64,000 bases of DNA from Pratylenchus scribneri. Its lineage: Eukaryota; Nematoda; Chromadorea; Rhabditida; Pratylenchidae. This document shows, one piece after another, positions 12,514-24,200 of this stretch (position 1 is its first letter; each line of letters opens with the position of its first letter). The translations under genes were made by a program, and so were the position numbers. Location: NCBI GenBank assembly GCA_030063045.1, contig JAQSEB010000129.1, positions 62,001-126,000 of the forward strand, in the 5' to 3' direction. The notes beneath the pieces were generated by a model that saw only the letters and a list, made by a program, of their open reading frames with translations, was not told the DNA's origin and made no database searches.

Positions 12514-14167
12514 GAAAAGATGATCAAATGAAGGCCAAAAGGATCTCTGAAAAACCTGGTTTTATTTAATATCAAACATATTAATTTGTTCAACCCCCAT
12601 TGTCAACACGATTTTAATATTTTTTTGATCAGCCAAAAATCAACCCTTTGATTCATTTTTTTGGAAAACTATTCAAAAATGCAAATCTTCTCGTCAAAAT
12701 TCCCATTATTACAATATTTTTCAAAATATGATTTCATTAAATTTTGGAAAAAATTCCTAGACTAAATTTCACATTTATTCCCAAAAAAGAGTAAAATTTC
12801 CAAAAAAGATGTCACAATTTTATTTGTGCTCAAAAAAATTTTTTGGGCATATTTTGATAAAATTTACTACAATTTATTTCAGTAGAATTCTCGTAAAATT
12901 AAAAATTTTCACCAAGTAAGTCACAATTTTGATTTTGGTCAAAAATTTTTTTGAGAATATTTTGTTAAAATTTGCGACAATATATGGCAGTAGAAATCTC
13001 GCAAATAAATTATTTTTCGGTAAATTTCTGAGTTATTTTAAAAAAATATCTTCCAAAAATTTTTCAGGAATTTTTTCCAAAATTTTTTAACATTCTCACC
13101 AATTTTCTCGTAAATTGTCAACATCCCAGCAATCTTCTCATAATTTCCAATTTTTTCACCATATTGTCAACAATTTACAAATTTTGATAAATATTATCAT
13201 CTCAACATTTTGGTCAAATCTGTGACAAATTTTAAACAATTTTTTTTCACAAATTTACAACATTTTGGTGAATATTATGAAAAATCGGGAATTTTTCATG
13301 AACTTCCCAAAAATTCGAACTTTTTCATAATCTGGTCATAAATTTGAACATTGTGACCAATTTTTTGGTATTTCCTTTTTTTTGATACCCCGGGTTGCTG
13401 ATGGAGGCATTTCAACAGTTGAAGTGAGTTTCGTTATAATTGCATGGATATGATCCCTCACAGCCTTTAAATGCGGTTCCATGCTATCAGTCACATCCAC
13501 CATGAAGCACAAATCCAAATTTTTTGCAGCCTGCATTTGCTTGACCACATCCTGCACTCGGGTTTTGCGCAAATTTTTTGCCTGCAAAGTGCGATCCGCC
13601 AAATCCGTGTCCGTTTCGGCATCTCGACCATATTCCATATTGGCCTCCTCGAAAATGACACGCAACGACTTGTTCTTCTCTCGCAATGCTCGTTCATGGG
13701 TCCATGAAGACAGTTGAGTAGTAGCTTCTAATTTGATCCAAGAGTCGTTTTCTTCTTTGATTCCTTCCTTGGGAATTCGATTCATATTTGTTGCACAATT
13801 GAATTATCTTTTATTTTTTGCCTCTAAATTAAAATTTGTTAAGATACTATTTATTGCTTTTTTCAAGATTTTAAAAATGAATAAAAGAAGCGTGAAGCGA
13901 TAAACATTTTTTGAAATGGGTTTCAAATTTTATGCGATTTTTATAATTGGACAATTTGAGATAAAAAAAAAATAAATAAAAATTTTTTCCCTATGTGGAA
14001 ATATCTTTCATATTCTTTCATTTGTATTTGTCCTATTTTAGAATTAGGCCTTCTAAATTTTTTCTTATTCCTCTCATAAAAATTGTCTCTGGCCATATTA
14101 TCGTGTGTTTTGTATTGGCCATCATCTCCAATAAAAAAATTATAAAATAAAAAATAATTTAAGGCAG

Positions 14168-14474
14168 ATATCCCAGATGTACTTTATTTAAAGATGTGTA
14201 CTTTTTTTGACTTGGGTGTACTTTTTCTACTTTTTTTTTCACAAAATCATGAAAAAATCGCAAAATTTTTCGCTAATAAGTGGCTTTTTTTGGCTCTAAT
14301 TTTTCGCTGTGCGGCCATTTTTGGTTCAAATTTTTTGTAAAAATTTCTTCTCAAAAACATGTTTGAAAAATTTTATATTTATTTTAGCCTAAAAAGAAAA
14401 TCTTTATTTTGACCACAAAATCTTTATTTTCAAGGCTAATGTACTTTTTTCTGAAAAAAAATCTGGGACCTCTG
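14168..14474. mobile_element. Possible short inverted-repeat element
   Basis: The left end ATCCCAGATGTACTTT is opposed by AAAGTAC-type and TCTGGGACC sequences near 14440-14474. The interior is T-rich with repeated TGTACTTTTT. Ends resemble the GGTCCCAGA termini of the element at 33503-34260. No convincing target-site duplication was found, so the limits are approximate. Confidence 0.4.
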
Positions 14475-14755
14475 ATTTAAGGGAAATCGTATCATGGGAA
14501 TTGTAGTTGTAGAAAACGATACATTAGCATAAAAATTAAATAATTAAATAGTTAAGTAAAGAAAAGTTAATTTAATGTGTCGAATTTTGGGAATATGTAT
14601 ATGTACTTATTTTTTGAAATAATTTAAATTGAATATATGTGTCATGGGAAAAGTACTAACTAAAATGGCTATAGAAAATGGCAACAGAAAATTTAACTTG
14701 TTTTTATTTGAATAGATAAAAAAAAACGCATAAAAATTGAAATGCAGTAAATACT

Positions 14756-14999
14756 GCTTGCTGGCATCTTTTCTTTTTTGTACTTTTTTTGCGGTTTCAC
14801 CGAACAACAATTTTTTGACAATGATGTTGAAATTTCAAAAGTTGCTAAACCAAGCAGAGACATAAAAACATCAGTCAGGCAAAATGAAGGGCAGCAAATT
14901 AAATGTCATCAGCACACCTGTTTTTTTAATAGACACAACATAACGATTAAAGGTCATATAGAATTTTATGGTGTGATGAAAATGAAAATAAACTATTAA
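14756..14999. repeat. Duplicated upstream segment, copy next to kinase B
   Basis: This segment is clearly homologous to 26640-26938. Both contain GAACAACAATTTT, GAAATTTCAAAAGTTGCTAA and GGTCATATAGAATTTTATG in the same order and lie about 0.9-1.0 kb upstream of kinase copies B and C. The plus strand is open in both (shared EISKVAKPS and IKGHIEFY), and the minus strand also has conserved stretches (LGLATFEIS). It may be a short conserved exon or regulatory sequence carried along in the tandem duplication; I cannot decide whether it is translated. Confidence 0.55.
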
Positions 15000-15284
15000 A
15001 TGTTTTTTGAGTTCATCAGTCAATTTTAAAATCGGCAAATATAGAAGCGGAAGAATAATTTGTGTGTTTTTTTATATATTTTGAGGAAGACCGAAATACT
15101 TTTTGACGAATTCAGTTGATAGATTAAAATGTCTATTTCAAAAAAACTATTTATTAAAATACTCATGAAATTTATATACATCGAAATCAATTTGATTAAT
15201 TTAATTTTAATTGTGTATTCCAAAATTTATTGAATAATCAATTTGATCATTTATTTATTATTTCATTTCTTCCTCTTTACATTC

Positions 15285-18200
15285 TCAATCATCCTCATCC
15301 TCATCGCCGAAATTGGTTGGAGTGGTCAGTCCCATTTTGGTGCAAAATTCATTGCAAATATGACGGCTAAAGAAGCTTTTCATTCCGGTCAGACCAAGAT
15401 TTGTGTGGCCAAAGCGAGTCAAATCGGTACAATGGATTGCAGGATCAGTCAGTTGGATACTTTTATTGCCAGTACTATCCGTGCTCACAATTCCTTGCAA
15501 ATCAACAACCATCAAGTAACCACGACTGATCTGTAATTAAAAAATTATTATAATATTTCAACGAGTCTATTTTTCACACTTTTTGTTAAATCGTTGTTAA
15601 TTCTTCCTTATTATTAGTCTACTCTTTTGTCCCTTTTTAAAAAAATAATTTAATATATAATTATATGAAATTTTTTATAATTTCAATAATTTATTAAGCG
15701 ATGAAATATTATAAATTATATAAATTGGCTTCGTCGAATTTTTAATAATATTGTAAAAAAATAATTCATCAGAATGAATTTACTATAAATAGTATTCAAT
15801 AATATTATCTTATGATTGATGAAAAAAAAACAAAATTTAGGCCTATTAATATAATTTATTATATAAAACCCATAGTATTTATTTCCTATTGCATTGGATA
15901 TACAATTTTTGATTATCAATTTGAAAATATAATTTTAAAAATTTTTTAATTTATATGTGGCAATGAAAATGAAATTAGCTAGTCAAAAGTGAAATTTAAA
16001 AACTATTTTTCACTTTTTAAAATTAGTGATGAAAAAGTAAGTGTTATATGAGGAATAAAATAAAAGGAATAAAGAAGTGTGAAATTTCAATTTTAGCTAG
16101 CTATTGTCATTTGTCAGTTTTAAGCGGAATTTCACTTATACTTTCACAAATATATAAAAATTACAAATGCATATGAATATATTTACTTGATAAGTCCAAT
16201 GGGAGAAGGCCATCAACTGTTCCACAAATTTCAAATCCACCCCTTTTTCCTTTGCAGTTTCTTCCAGCATTGAATAGTCGAAATTGTTGGAAAAGCGCAG
16301 AAAATCGCAGCCAACCGGATATAAACGTTCACAAGACATGTAGACCTGCCCAGTGGTAGATTCATATGAGAAAATTTGCCCCTTGAGAAACTTGATGGCA
16401 TAGCCATGGCCAACCTTAAATTCACAATTCGAATTTGAATTAGGTATTTTTTATAAAAAAAAAACTAGGAGAAAATTTTTCTATTTCTTTTTAATTTTCG
16501 CTCTATTTTTGGAAATAAAAATAGTAATTGATGATCAGTCATCCGCTTTTGATGACATCATTTATTGTAATTTAAAATGTCAAAAAGATAAAAAAAATTG
16601 TCTGAAATCTTTTATATCATTTGATGTTGAAATTTTGTTTTTATACATTTTTATATTCACCTTATCAAGGCTGGTTGCAGTGAAAGTGGCGGCCATGTAG
16701 GCGGCAATTGTTTGCACTTGAATGGCGCCTTCATAGTGCAATGATGAATTGAGAAATCCAGTAGAACAAACACGTTTCTTCAGAACGATGTCGATTGGAT
16801 TGTCCGCGGAAGTCACATCACGTCCATAATATGCCACACGTTCCACGCCCTTGGCAAATGGTTTTGGCGCCAGCTGGACAATAGCCTTGCTTGGTTGTTT
16901 TTGCTCCAGCGGAACACCTTTTTTCAATGAAGAAAATATTTAATAAAAATTTTAAAAAAAATATGTTTAGATAATATTAAAAATTTAATTTATAATTATG
17001 GGTAAAAAAATTCATCTCTTTTTTTAATTTATTAATTAATTCACCAGAAAAAATGTCGTCCATTGAGTTTGGCAACTCGTAAGTGAGGAAAACGCCAGCG
17101 ATTTTAAGCACTTTTTTCCAATTCGGCATTGTCTTTTCATAAACTAAGCCGGCGGCAAATCGACGAAGACGAGTGGAAAGACCATTAACTTGAATAAGAA
17201 AAAATTTTATAAAATTATGATCCATAAAACTGAGTAAATGATAAAAAGTAAAACCCTTTATATCGAACCTTTTGCCACCGCAATGCTTGTTGTGCTTGTA
17301 ATGGCACTGAACAAATGGGATGCATCCTTGATGTTGCAAACACCAATCTCATGACCATATATTTTCGAAAATTTCTCGATCATTTTATTTGTTTGTTTAG
17401 TGATTTTGCCGAAGTGATAGATGATGTTCTTTTTCGCTAATTCACCCAATAAATAATGAATGGAACGTCCCATCGGATCACCATCTTTAAAAAATTTGTA
17501 GATTTTTGTTTTAAGAGCAAGATTATTCCAAATTAATATTTGATTTACATAGATTTTTTTCTATTTTGCTAGTCATAATTTTTTTAATAATTCAAATATT
17601 AATTCTTGAATTATTAGAATAGGATAGAGTAAGTATGGTTTTCATATTTAACAAAAATCAAATTTGGATAATTATAATTTCGAAAAAAGAATTATGCATA
17701 ATGGACAGGATATTTCGAAAAAAGAATTATTTATGCATAATGGACAGGATATAGGAAAACGATGGCTATCCCGATTTCCTCAAACCAAATTTGACCAAAT
17801 GTATTTTACAACTATTTCTATTTTAATTTACCTGGATATGAATCATCTTCCTTCACATTTTTGTAATTGTGGTATTCTTTTCCATGGCATGGCGCATCAG
17901 CAATGTGAAATAGTATGCGGGTTGACCCATCTGTAGACCAGTTCAGTGCAATTGTCTTCTCCAATCCACCAAAAACATCTTCGGCATTGTCCTTGTTACT
18001 AATTACTTTAATGGGTGCGCAGAAGGCATGGAAATCAGCAACAGAATCACAAAAATTGAGCACTTCAAATTGACGTTCATTGTCAAAATCACGATAGCCA
18101 ACGAATGCAAGACGAATCTGAATAAGTTGGCAAATTTTAGAAGAAAAGGAAAGGGACAAATTATTTGAAAATTATGAAAGAAACTTAATAGCAGATAGTG

Positions 18201-21200
18201 AAATATTAGTATGTGTATTAATTTCCACAATGCCCACTTTAATCAAAATCATAATCACACTGTATTTCTTTTGCGAAATAATTTTGATTTGTTTGTGTTT
18301 CATTCCGGAAATAATTTTGATTTGTTTGTGTTTCATTCCGGAAATAATTTTGATTTGTTTGTGTTTCATTCCGGAAATAATTTTGATTTGTTTGTGTTTC
18401 ATTCCGGAAATAATTTTGATTTGTTTGTGTTTCATTCCGGAAATAATTTTGATTTGTTTGTGTTTCATTCCGGAAATAATTTTGATTTGTTTGTGTTTCA
18501 TTCCGGAAATAATTTTGATTTGTTTGTGTTTCATTCCGGAAATAATTTTGATTTGTTTGTGTTTCATTCCGGGAATAATTCTGATTTGTTTGTGTTTTAT
18601 TCTGGAAATAATTCTGATTTGTTTGTGTTTTATTCTGGAAATAATTCTGATTTGTTTGTGTTTCATTCCGGGAATAATTCTGATTTGTTTGTGTTTTATT
18701 CTGGAAATAATTCTGATTTGTTTGTGTTTCATTCCGGGAATAATTCTGATTTGTTTGTGTTTTATTCTGGAAATAATTCTGATTTGTTTGTGTTTTATTC
18801 TGGAAATAATTCTGATTTGTTTGTGTTTTATTCTGGAAATAATTCTGATTTGTTTGTGTTTTATTCTGGAAATAATTCTGATTTGTTTGTGTTTCATTCC
18901 GGGAATAATTCTGATTTGTTTGTGTTTTATTCTGGAAATAATTCTGATTTGTTTGTGTTTTATTCTGGAAATAATTCTGATTTGTTTGTGTTTCATTCCG
19001 GGAATAATTCTGATTTGTTTGTGTTTTATTCTGGAAATAATTCTGATTTGTTTGTGTTTCATTCCGGGAATAATTCTGATTTGTTTGTGTTTTATTCTGG
19101 AAATAATTTTGATTTGTTTGTATTTCATTCCGGGAATAATTCTGATTTGTTTGTGTTTTATTCTGGAAATAATTCTGATTTGTTTGTGTTTTATTCTGGA
19201 AATAATTCTGATTTGTTTGTGTTTCATTCCGGGAATAATTCTGATTTGTTTGTGTTTTATTCTGGAAATAATTCTGATTTGTTTGTGTTTTATTCTGGAA
19301 ATAATTCTGATTTGTTTGTGTTTTATTCTGGAAATAATTCTGATTTGTTTGTGTTTTATTCCGGAAATAATTCTGATTTGTTTGTGTTTTATTCTGGAAA
19401 TAATTCTGATTTGTTTGTGTTTTATTCTGGAAATAATTCTGATTTGTTTGTGTTTTATTCTGGAAATAATTCTGATTTGTTTGTGTTTCATTCCGGGAAT
19501 AATTCTGATTTGTTTGTGTTTTATTCTGGAAATAATTCTGATTTGTTTGTGTTTCATTCCGGGAATAATTCTGATTTGTTTGTGTTTTATTCTGGAAATA
19601 ATTCTGATTTGTTTGTGTTTTATTCTGGAAATAATTCTGATTTGTTTGTGTTTTATTCTGGAAATAATTCTGATTTGTTTGTGTTTTATTCTGGAAATAA
19701 TTCTGATTTGTTTGTGTTTCATTCCGGGAATAATTCTGATTTGTTTGTGTTTTATTCTGGAAATAATTCTGATTTGTTTGTGTTTTATTCTGGAAATAAT
19801 TCTGATTTGTTTGTGTTTCATTCCGGGAATAATTCTGATTTGTTTGTGTTTTATTCTGGAAATAATTCTGATTTGTTTGTGTTTCATTCCGGGAATAATT
19901 CTGATTTGTTTGTGTTTTATTCTGGAAATAATTTTGATTTGTTTGTGTTTTATTCTGGAAATAATTCTGATTTGTTTGTGTTTTATTCTGGAAATAATTC
20001 TGATTTGTTTGTGTTTTATTCTGGAAATAATTCTGATTTGTTTGTGTTTTATTCTGGAAATAATTTTGATTTGTTTGTGTTTTATTCTGGAAATAATTCT
20101 GATTTGTTTGTGTTTTATTCTGGAAATAATTCTGATTTGTTTGTGTTTCATTCCGGGAATAATTCTGATTTGTTTGTGTTTTATTCCGGAAATAATTTTG
20201 ATTTGTTTGTGTTTCATTCCGGAAATAATTTTGATTTGTTTGTGTTTCATTCCGGAAATAATTTTGATTTGTTTGTGTTTCATTCCGGGAATAATTCTGA
20301 TTTGTTTGTGTTTTATTCCGGAAATAATTTTGATTTGTTTGTGTTTCATTCCGGGAATAATTCTGATTTGTTTGTGTTTTATTCTGGAAATAATTTTGAT
20401 TTGTTTGTATTTCATTCCGGGAATAATTCTGATTTGTTTGTGTTTTATTCTGGAAATAATTCTGATTTGTTTGTGTTTTATTCTGGAAATAATTCTGATT
20501 TGTTTGTGTTTCATTCCGGGAATAATTCTGATTTGTTTGTGTTTTATTCTGGAAATAATTCTGATTTGTTTGTGTTTTATTCTGGAAATAATTCTGATTT
20601 GTTTGTGTTTTATTCTGGAAATAATTCTGATTTGTTTGTGTTTTATTCCGGAAATAATTTTGATTTGTTTGTGTTTCATTCCGGAAATAATTTTGATTTG
20701 TTTGTTTTCATTCCGGGAATAATTCTGATTTGTTTGTGTTTTATTCTGGAAATAATTCTGATTTGTTTGTGTTTCATTCTGGAAATAATTCTGATTTGTT
20801 TGTGTTTTATTCTGGAAATAATTCTGATTTGTTTGTGTTTCATTCCGGGAATAATTCTGATTTGTTTGTGTTTTATTCTGGAAATAATTCTGATTTGTTT
20901 GTGTTTTATTCTGGAAATAATTCTGATTTGTTTGTGTTTTATTCTGGAAATAATTCTGATTTGTTTGTGTTTTATTCCGGAAATAATTTTGATTTGTTTG
21001 TGTTTCATTCCGGAAATAATTTTGATTTGTTTGTTTTCATTCCGGGAATAATTCTGATTTGTTTGTGTTTTATTCTGGAAATAATTCTGATTTGTTTGTG
21101 TTTCATTCCGGGAATAATTCTGATTTGTTTGTGTTTTATTCTGGAAATAATTCTGATTTGTTTGTGTTTTATTCTGGAAATAATTCTGATTTGTTTGTGT

Positions 21201-24200
21201 TTTATTCTGGAAATAATTCTGATTTGTTTGTGTTTTATTCTGGAAATAATTCTGATTTGTTTGTGTTTCATTCCGGGAATAATTCTGATTTGTTTGTGTT
21301 TTATTCTGGAAATAATTCTGATTTGTTTGTGTTTCATTCCGGGAATAATTCTGATTTGTTTGTGTTTTATTCTGGAAATAATTCTGATTTGTTTGTGTTT
21401 TATTCTGGAAATAATTCTGATTTGTTTGTGTTTTATTCTGGAAATAATTCTGATTTGTTTGTGTTTTATTCTGGAAATAATTCTGATTTGTTTGTGTTTC
21501 ATTCCGGGAATAATTCTGATTTGTTTGTGTTTTATTCTGGAAATAATTCTGATTTGTTTGTGTTTTATTCTGGAAATAATTCTGATTTGTTTGTGTTTCA
21601 TTCCGGGAATAATTCTGATTTGTTTGTGTTTTATTCTGGAAATAATTCTGATTTGTTTGTGTTTCATTCCGGGAATAATTCTGATTTGTTTGTGTTTCAT
21701 TCCGGGAATAATTCTGATTTGTTTGTGTTTTATTCTGGAAATAATTCTGATTTGTTTGTGTTTCATTCCGGGAATAATTCTGATTTGTTTGTGTTTCATT
21801 ACGGAAATAATTTTGATTTGTTTGTGTTTCATTCCGGAAATAATTTTGATTTGTTTGTGTTTCATTCCGGGAATAATTCTGATTTGTTTGTGTTTTATTC
21901 TGGAAATAATTCTGATTTGTTTGTGTTTCATTCCGGGAATAATTCTGATTTGTTTGTGTTTTATTCTGGAAATAATTCTGATTTGTTTGTGTTTTATTCT
22001 GGAAATAATTCTGATTTGTTTGTGTTTTATTCTGGAAATAATTCTGATTTGTTTGTGTTTTATTCTGGAAATAATTCTGATTTGTTTGTGTTTCATTCCG
22101 GGAATAATTCTGATTTGTTTGTGTTTTATTCTGGAAATAATTCTGATTTGTTTGTGTTTCATTCCGGGAATAATTCTGATTTGTTTGTGTTTTATTCTGG
22201 AAATAATTCTGATTTGTTTGTGTTTTATTCTGGAAATAATTCTGATTTGTTTGTGTTTTATTCTGGAAATAATTCTGATTTGTTTGTGTTTTATTCTGGA
22301 AATAATTCTGATTTGTTTGTGTTTCATTCCGGGAATAATTCTGATTTGTTTGTGTTTTATTCTGGAAATAATTCTGATTTGTTTGTGTTTTATTCTGGAA
22401 ATAATTCTGATTTGTTTGTGTTTCATTCCGGGAATAATTCTGATTTGTTTGTGTTTTATTCCGGAAATAATTTTGATTTGTTTGTGTTTCATTCCGGAAA
22501 TAATTTTGATTTGTTTGTGTTTCATTCCGGAAATAATTTTGATTTGTTTGTGTTTCATTCCGGGAATAATTCTGATTTGTTTGTGTTTTATTCCGGAAAT
22601 AATTTTGATTTGTTTGTGTTTCATTCCGGAAATAATTTTGATTTGTTTGTGTTTTATTCTGGAAATAATTCTGATTTGTTTGTGTTTTATTCTGGAAATA
22701 ATTCTGATTTGTTTGTGTTTTATTCTGGAAATAATTCTGATTTGTTTGTGTTTCATTCCGGGAATAATTCTGATTTGTTTGTGTTTTATTCTGGAAATAA
22801 TTCTGATTTGTTTGTGTTTTATTCTGGAAATAATTCTGATTTGTTTGTGTTTTATTCTGGAAATAATTCTGATTTGTTTGTGTTTTATTCTGGAAATAAT
22901 TCTGATTTGTTTGTGTTTTATTCTGGAAATAATTCTGATTTGTTTGTGTTTTATTCTGGAAATAATTCTGATTTGTTTGTGTTTCATTCCGGGAATAATT
23001 CTGATTTGTTTGTGTTTTATTCTGGAAATAATTCTGATTTGTTTGTGTTTTATTCTGGAAATAATTCTGATTTGTTTGTGTTTCATTCCGGGAATAATTC
23101 TGATTTGTTTGTGTTTCATTCCGGGAATAATTCTGATTTGTTTGTGTTTTATTCTGGAAATAATTCTGATTTGTTTGTGTTTCATTCCGGGAATAATTCT
23201 GATTTGTTTGTGTTTTATTCTGGAAATAATTTTGATTTGTTTGTGTTTCATTCCGGGAATAATTCTGATTTGTTTGTGTTTTATTCTGGAAATAATTTTG
23301 ATTTGTTTGTGTTTCATTCCGGGAATAATTCTGATTTGTTTGTGTTTTATTCTGGAAATAATTCTGATTTGTTTGTGTTTTATTCTGGAAATAATTCTGA
23401 TTTGTTTGTGTTTCATTCCGGGAATAATTCTGATTTGTTTGTGTTTTATTCTGGAAATAATTCTGATTTGTTTGTGTTTTATTCTGGAAATAATTCTGAT
23501 TTGTTTGTGTTTTATTCTGGAAATAATTCTGATTTGTTTGTGTTTCATTCCGGGAATAATTCTGATTTGTTTGTGTTTTATTCTGGAAATAATTCTGATT
23601 TGTTTGTGTTTTATTCTGGAAATAATTCTGATTTGTTTGTGTTTTATTCTGGAAATAATTCTGATTTGTTTGTGTTTTATTCTGGAAATAATTCTGATTT
23701 GTTTGTGTTTCATTCCGGGAATAATTCTGATTTGTTTGTGTTTTATTCTGGAAATAATTCTGATTTGTTTGTGTTTCATTCCGGGAATAATTCTGATTTG
23801 TTTGTGTTTTATTCTGGAAATAATTCTGATTTGTTTGTGTTTTATTCTGGAAATAATTCTGATTTGTTTGTGTTTTATTCTGGAAATAATTCTGATTTGT
23901 TTGTGTTTTATTCTGGAAATAATTCTGATTTGTTTGTGTTTCATTCCGGGAATAATTCTGATTTGTTTGTGTTTTATTCTGGAAATAATTCTGATTTGTT
24001 TGTGTTTTATTCTGGAAATAATTCTGATTTGTTTGTGTTTCATTCCGGGAATAATTCTGATTTGTTTGTGTTTTATTCTGGAAATAATTCTGATTTGTTT
24101 GTGTTTCATTCCGGGAATAATTCTGATTTGTTTGTGTTTTATTCTGGAAATAATTTTGATTTGTTTGTGTTTCATTCCGGGAATAATTCTGATTTGTTTG

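Larger units (their letters stand above)
6580..13394. mobile_element. 6.8 kb TIR element inserted in kinase exon 1
   Basis: The left end reads CCCGGGGTATCAAAAA; the right end is its exact inverse. The element is flanked by a TT dinucleotide on each side (6578-6579 and 13395-13396). Removing the element and one TT rejoins the kinase exon in frame, which fixes both ends independently. Past the perfect 16 bp the ends stay partly similar (GACCAAATTACGAAAAG versus GACCAGATTATGAAAAA). Long AT-rich subterminal zones (6600-7200 and 12550-13390) carry many short repeats, including a direct repeat of TCGCGGTTTACC near 6914 and 6998. The interior carries two divergent gene-like units: a minus-strand one (7.5-10.0 kb) and a plus-strand BTB one (10.4-12.5 kb). 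No DDE transposase motif was recognised, so it may be a non-autonomous element carrying host-like genes, or encode a transposase I cannot see. The superfamily is undetermined. Confidence 0.8.
2660..13785 (-). pseudogene. vWA domain/alpha-kinase protein, copy B, exon 1 split by a 6.8 kb element
   Basis: Minus-strand exons: 13785-13395 plus 6579-6534 (one exon, interrupted), 6006-5733, 5134-4919, 4849-4709, 4607-4351, 3779-3549, 2899-2660. With the element and one TT duplicate removed the lengths sum to 1794 bp, or 597 residues, with frame preserved at every junction. Residues ~85-320 form a vWA domain (MIDAS DVTDS; FVGYRD; HIADSPCHG). The C-terminal half is an alpha-kinase: PFAKGRERVAYYGRD, then LQTIAAYMA, then TDPTIHCTD, the glycine loop FGRTNLG, and the zinc motif HICNEFC. 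Alpha-kinases phosphorylate Ser/Thr; the family with this layout is Dictyostelium VwkA. As it stands, exon 1 cannot be read through the insertion, so this copy is probably inactive unless the element excises or is spliced. Introns 1 and 2 contain traces of the two minisatellite motifs expanded elsewhere (near 6400-6510 and 5460-5580). Confidence 0.85.
13786..15284. other. Intergenic region between kinase copies B and C
   Basis: AT-rich. It contains a possible short inverted-repeat element (~14168-14474, ends ATCCCAGATGTAC and AATCTGGGACC) and a segment at ~14756-14999 also found upstream of copy C. From about 15010 the sequence resembles the 3' flank of copy B (~2356-2650): both share a CATCAGTCA.TTTT block and ACTCATGAAATTTATATA. 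This marks the tandem-duplication boundary at roughly 15.0 kb. No further gene was seen. Confidence 0.6.
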
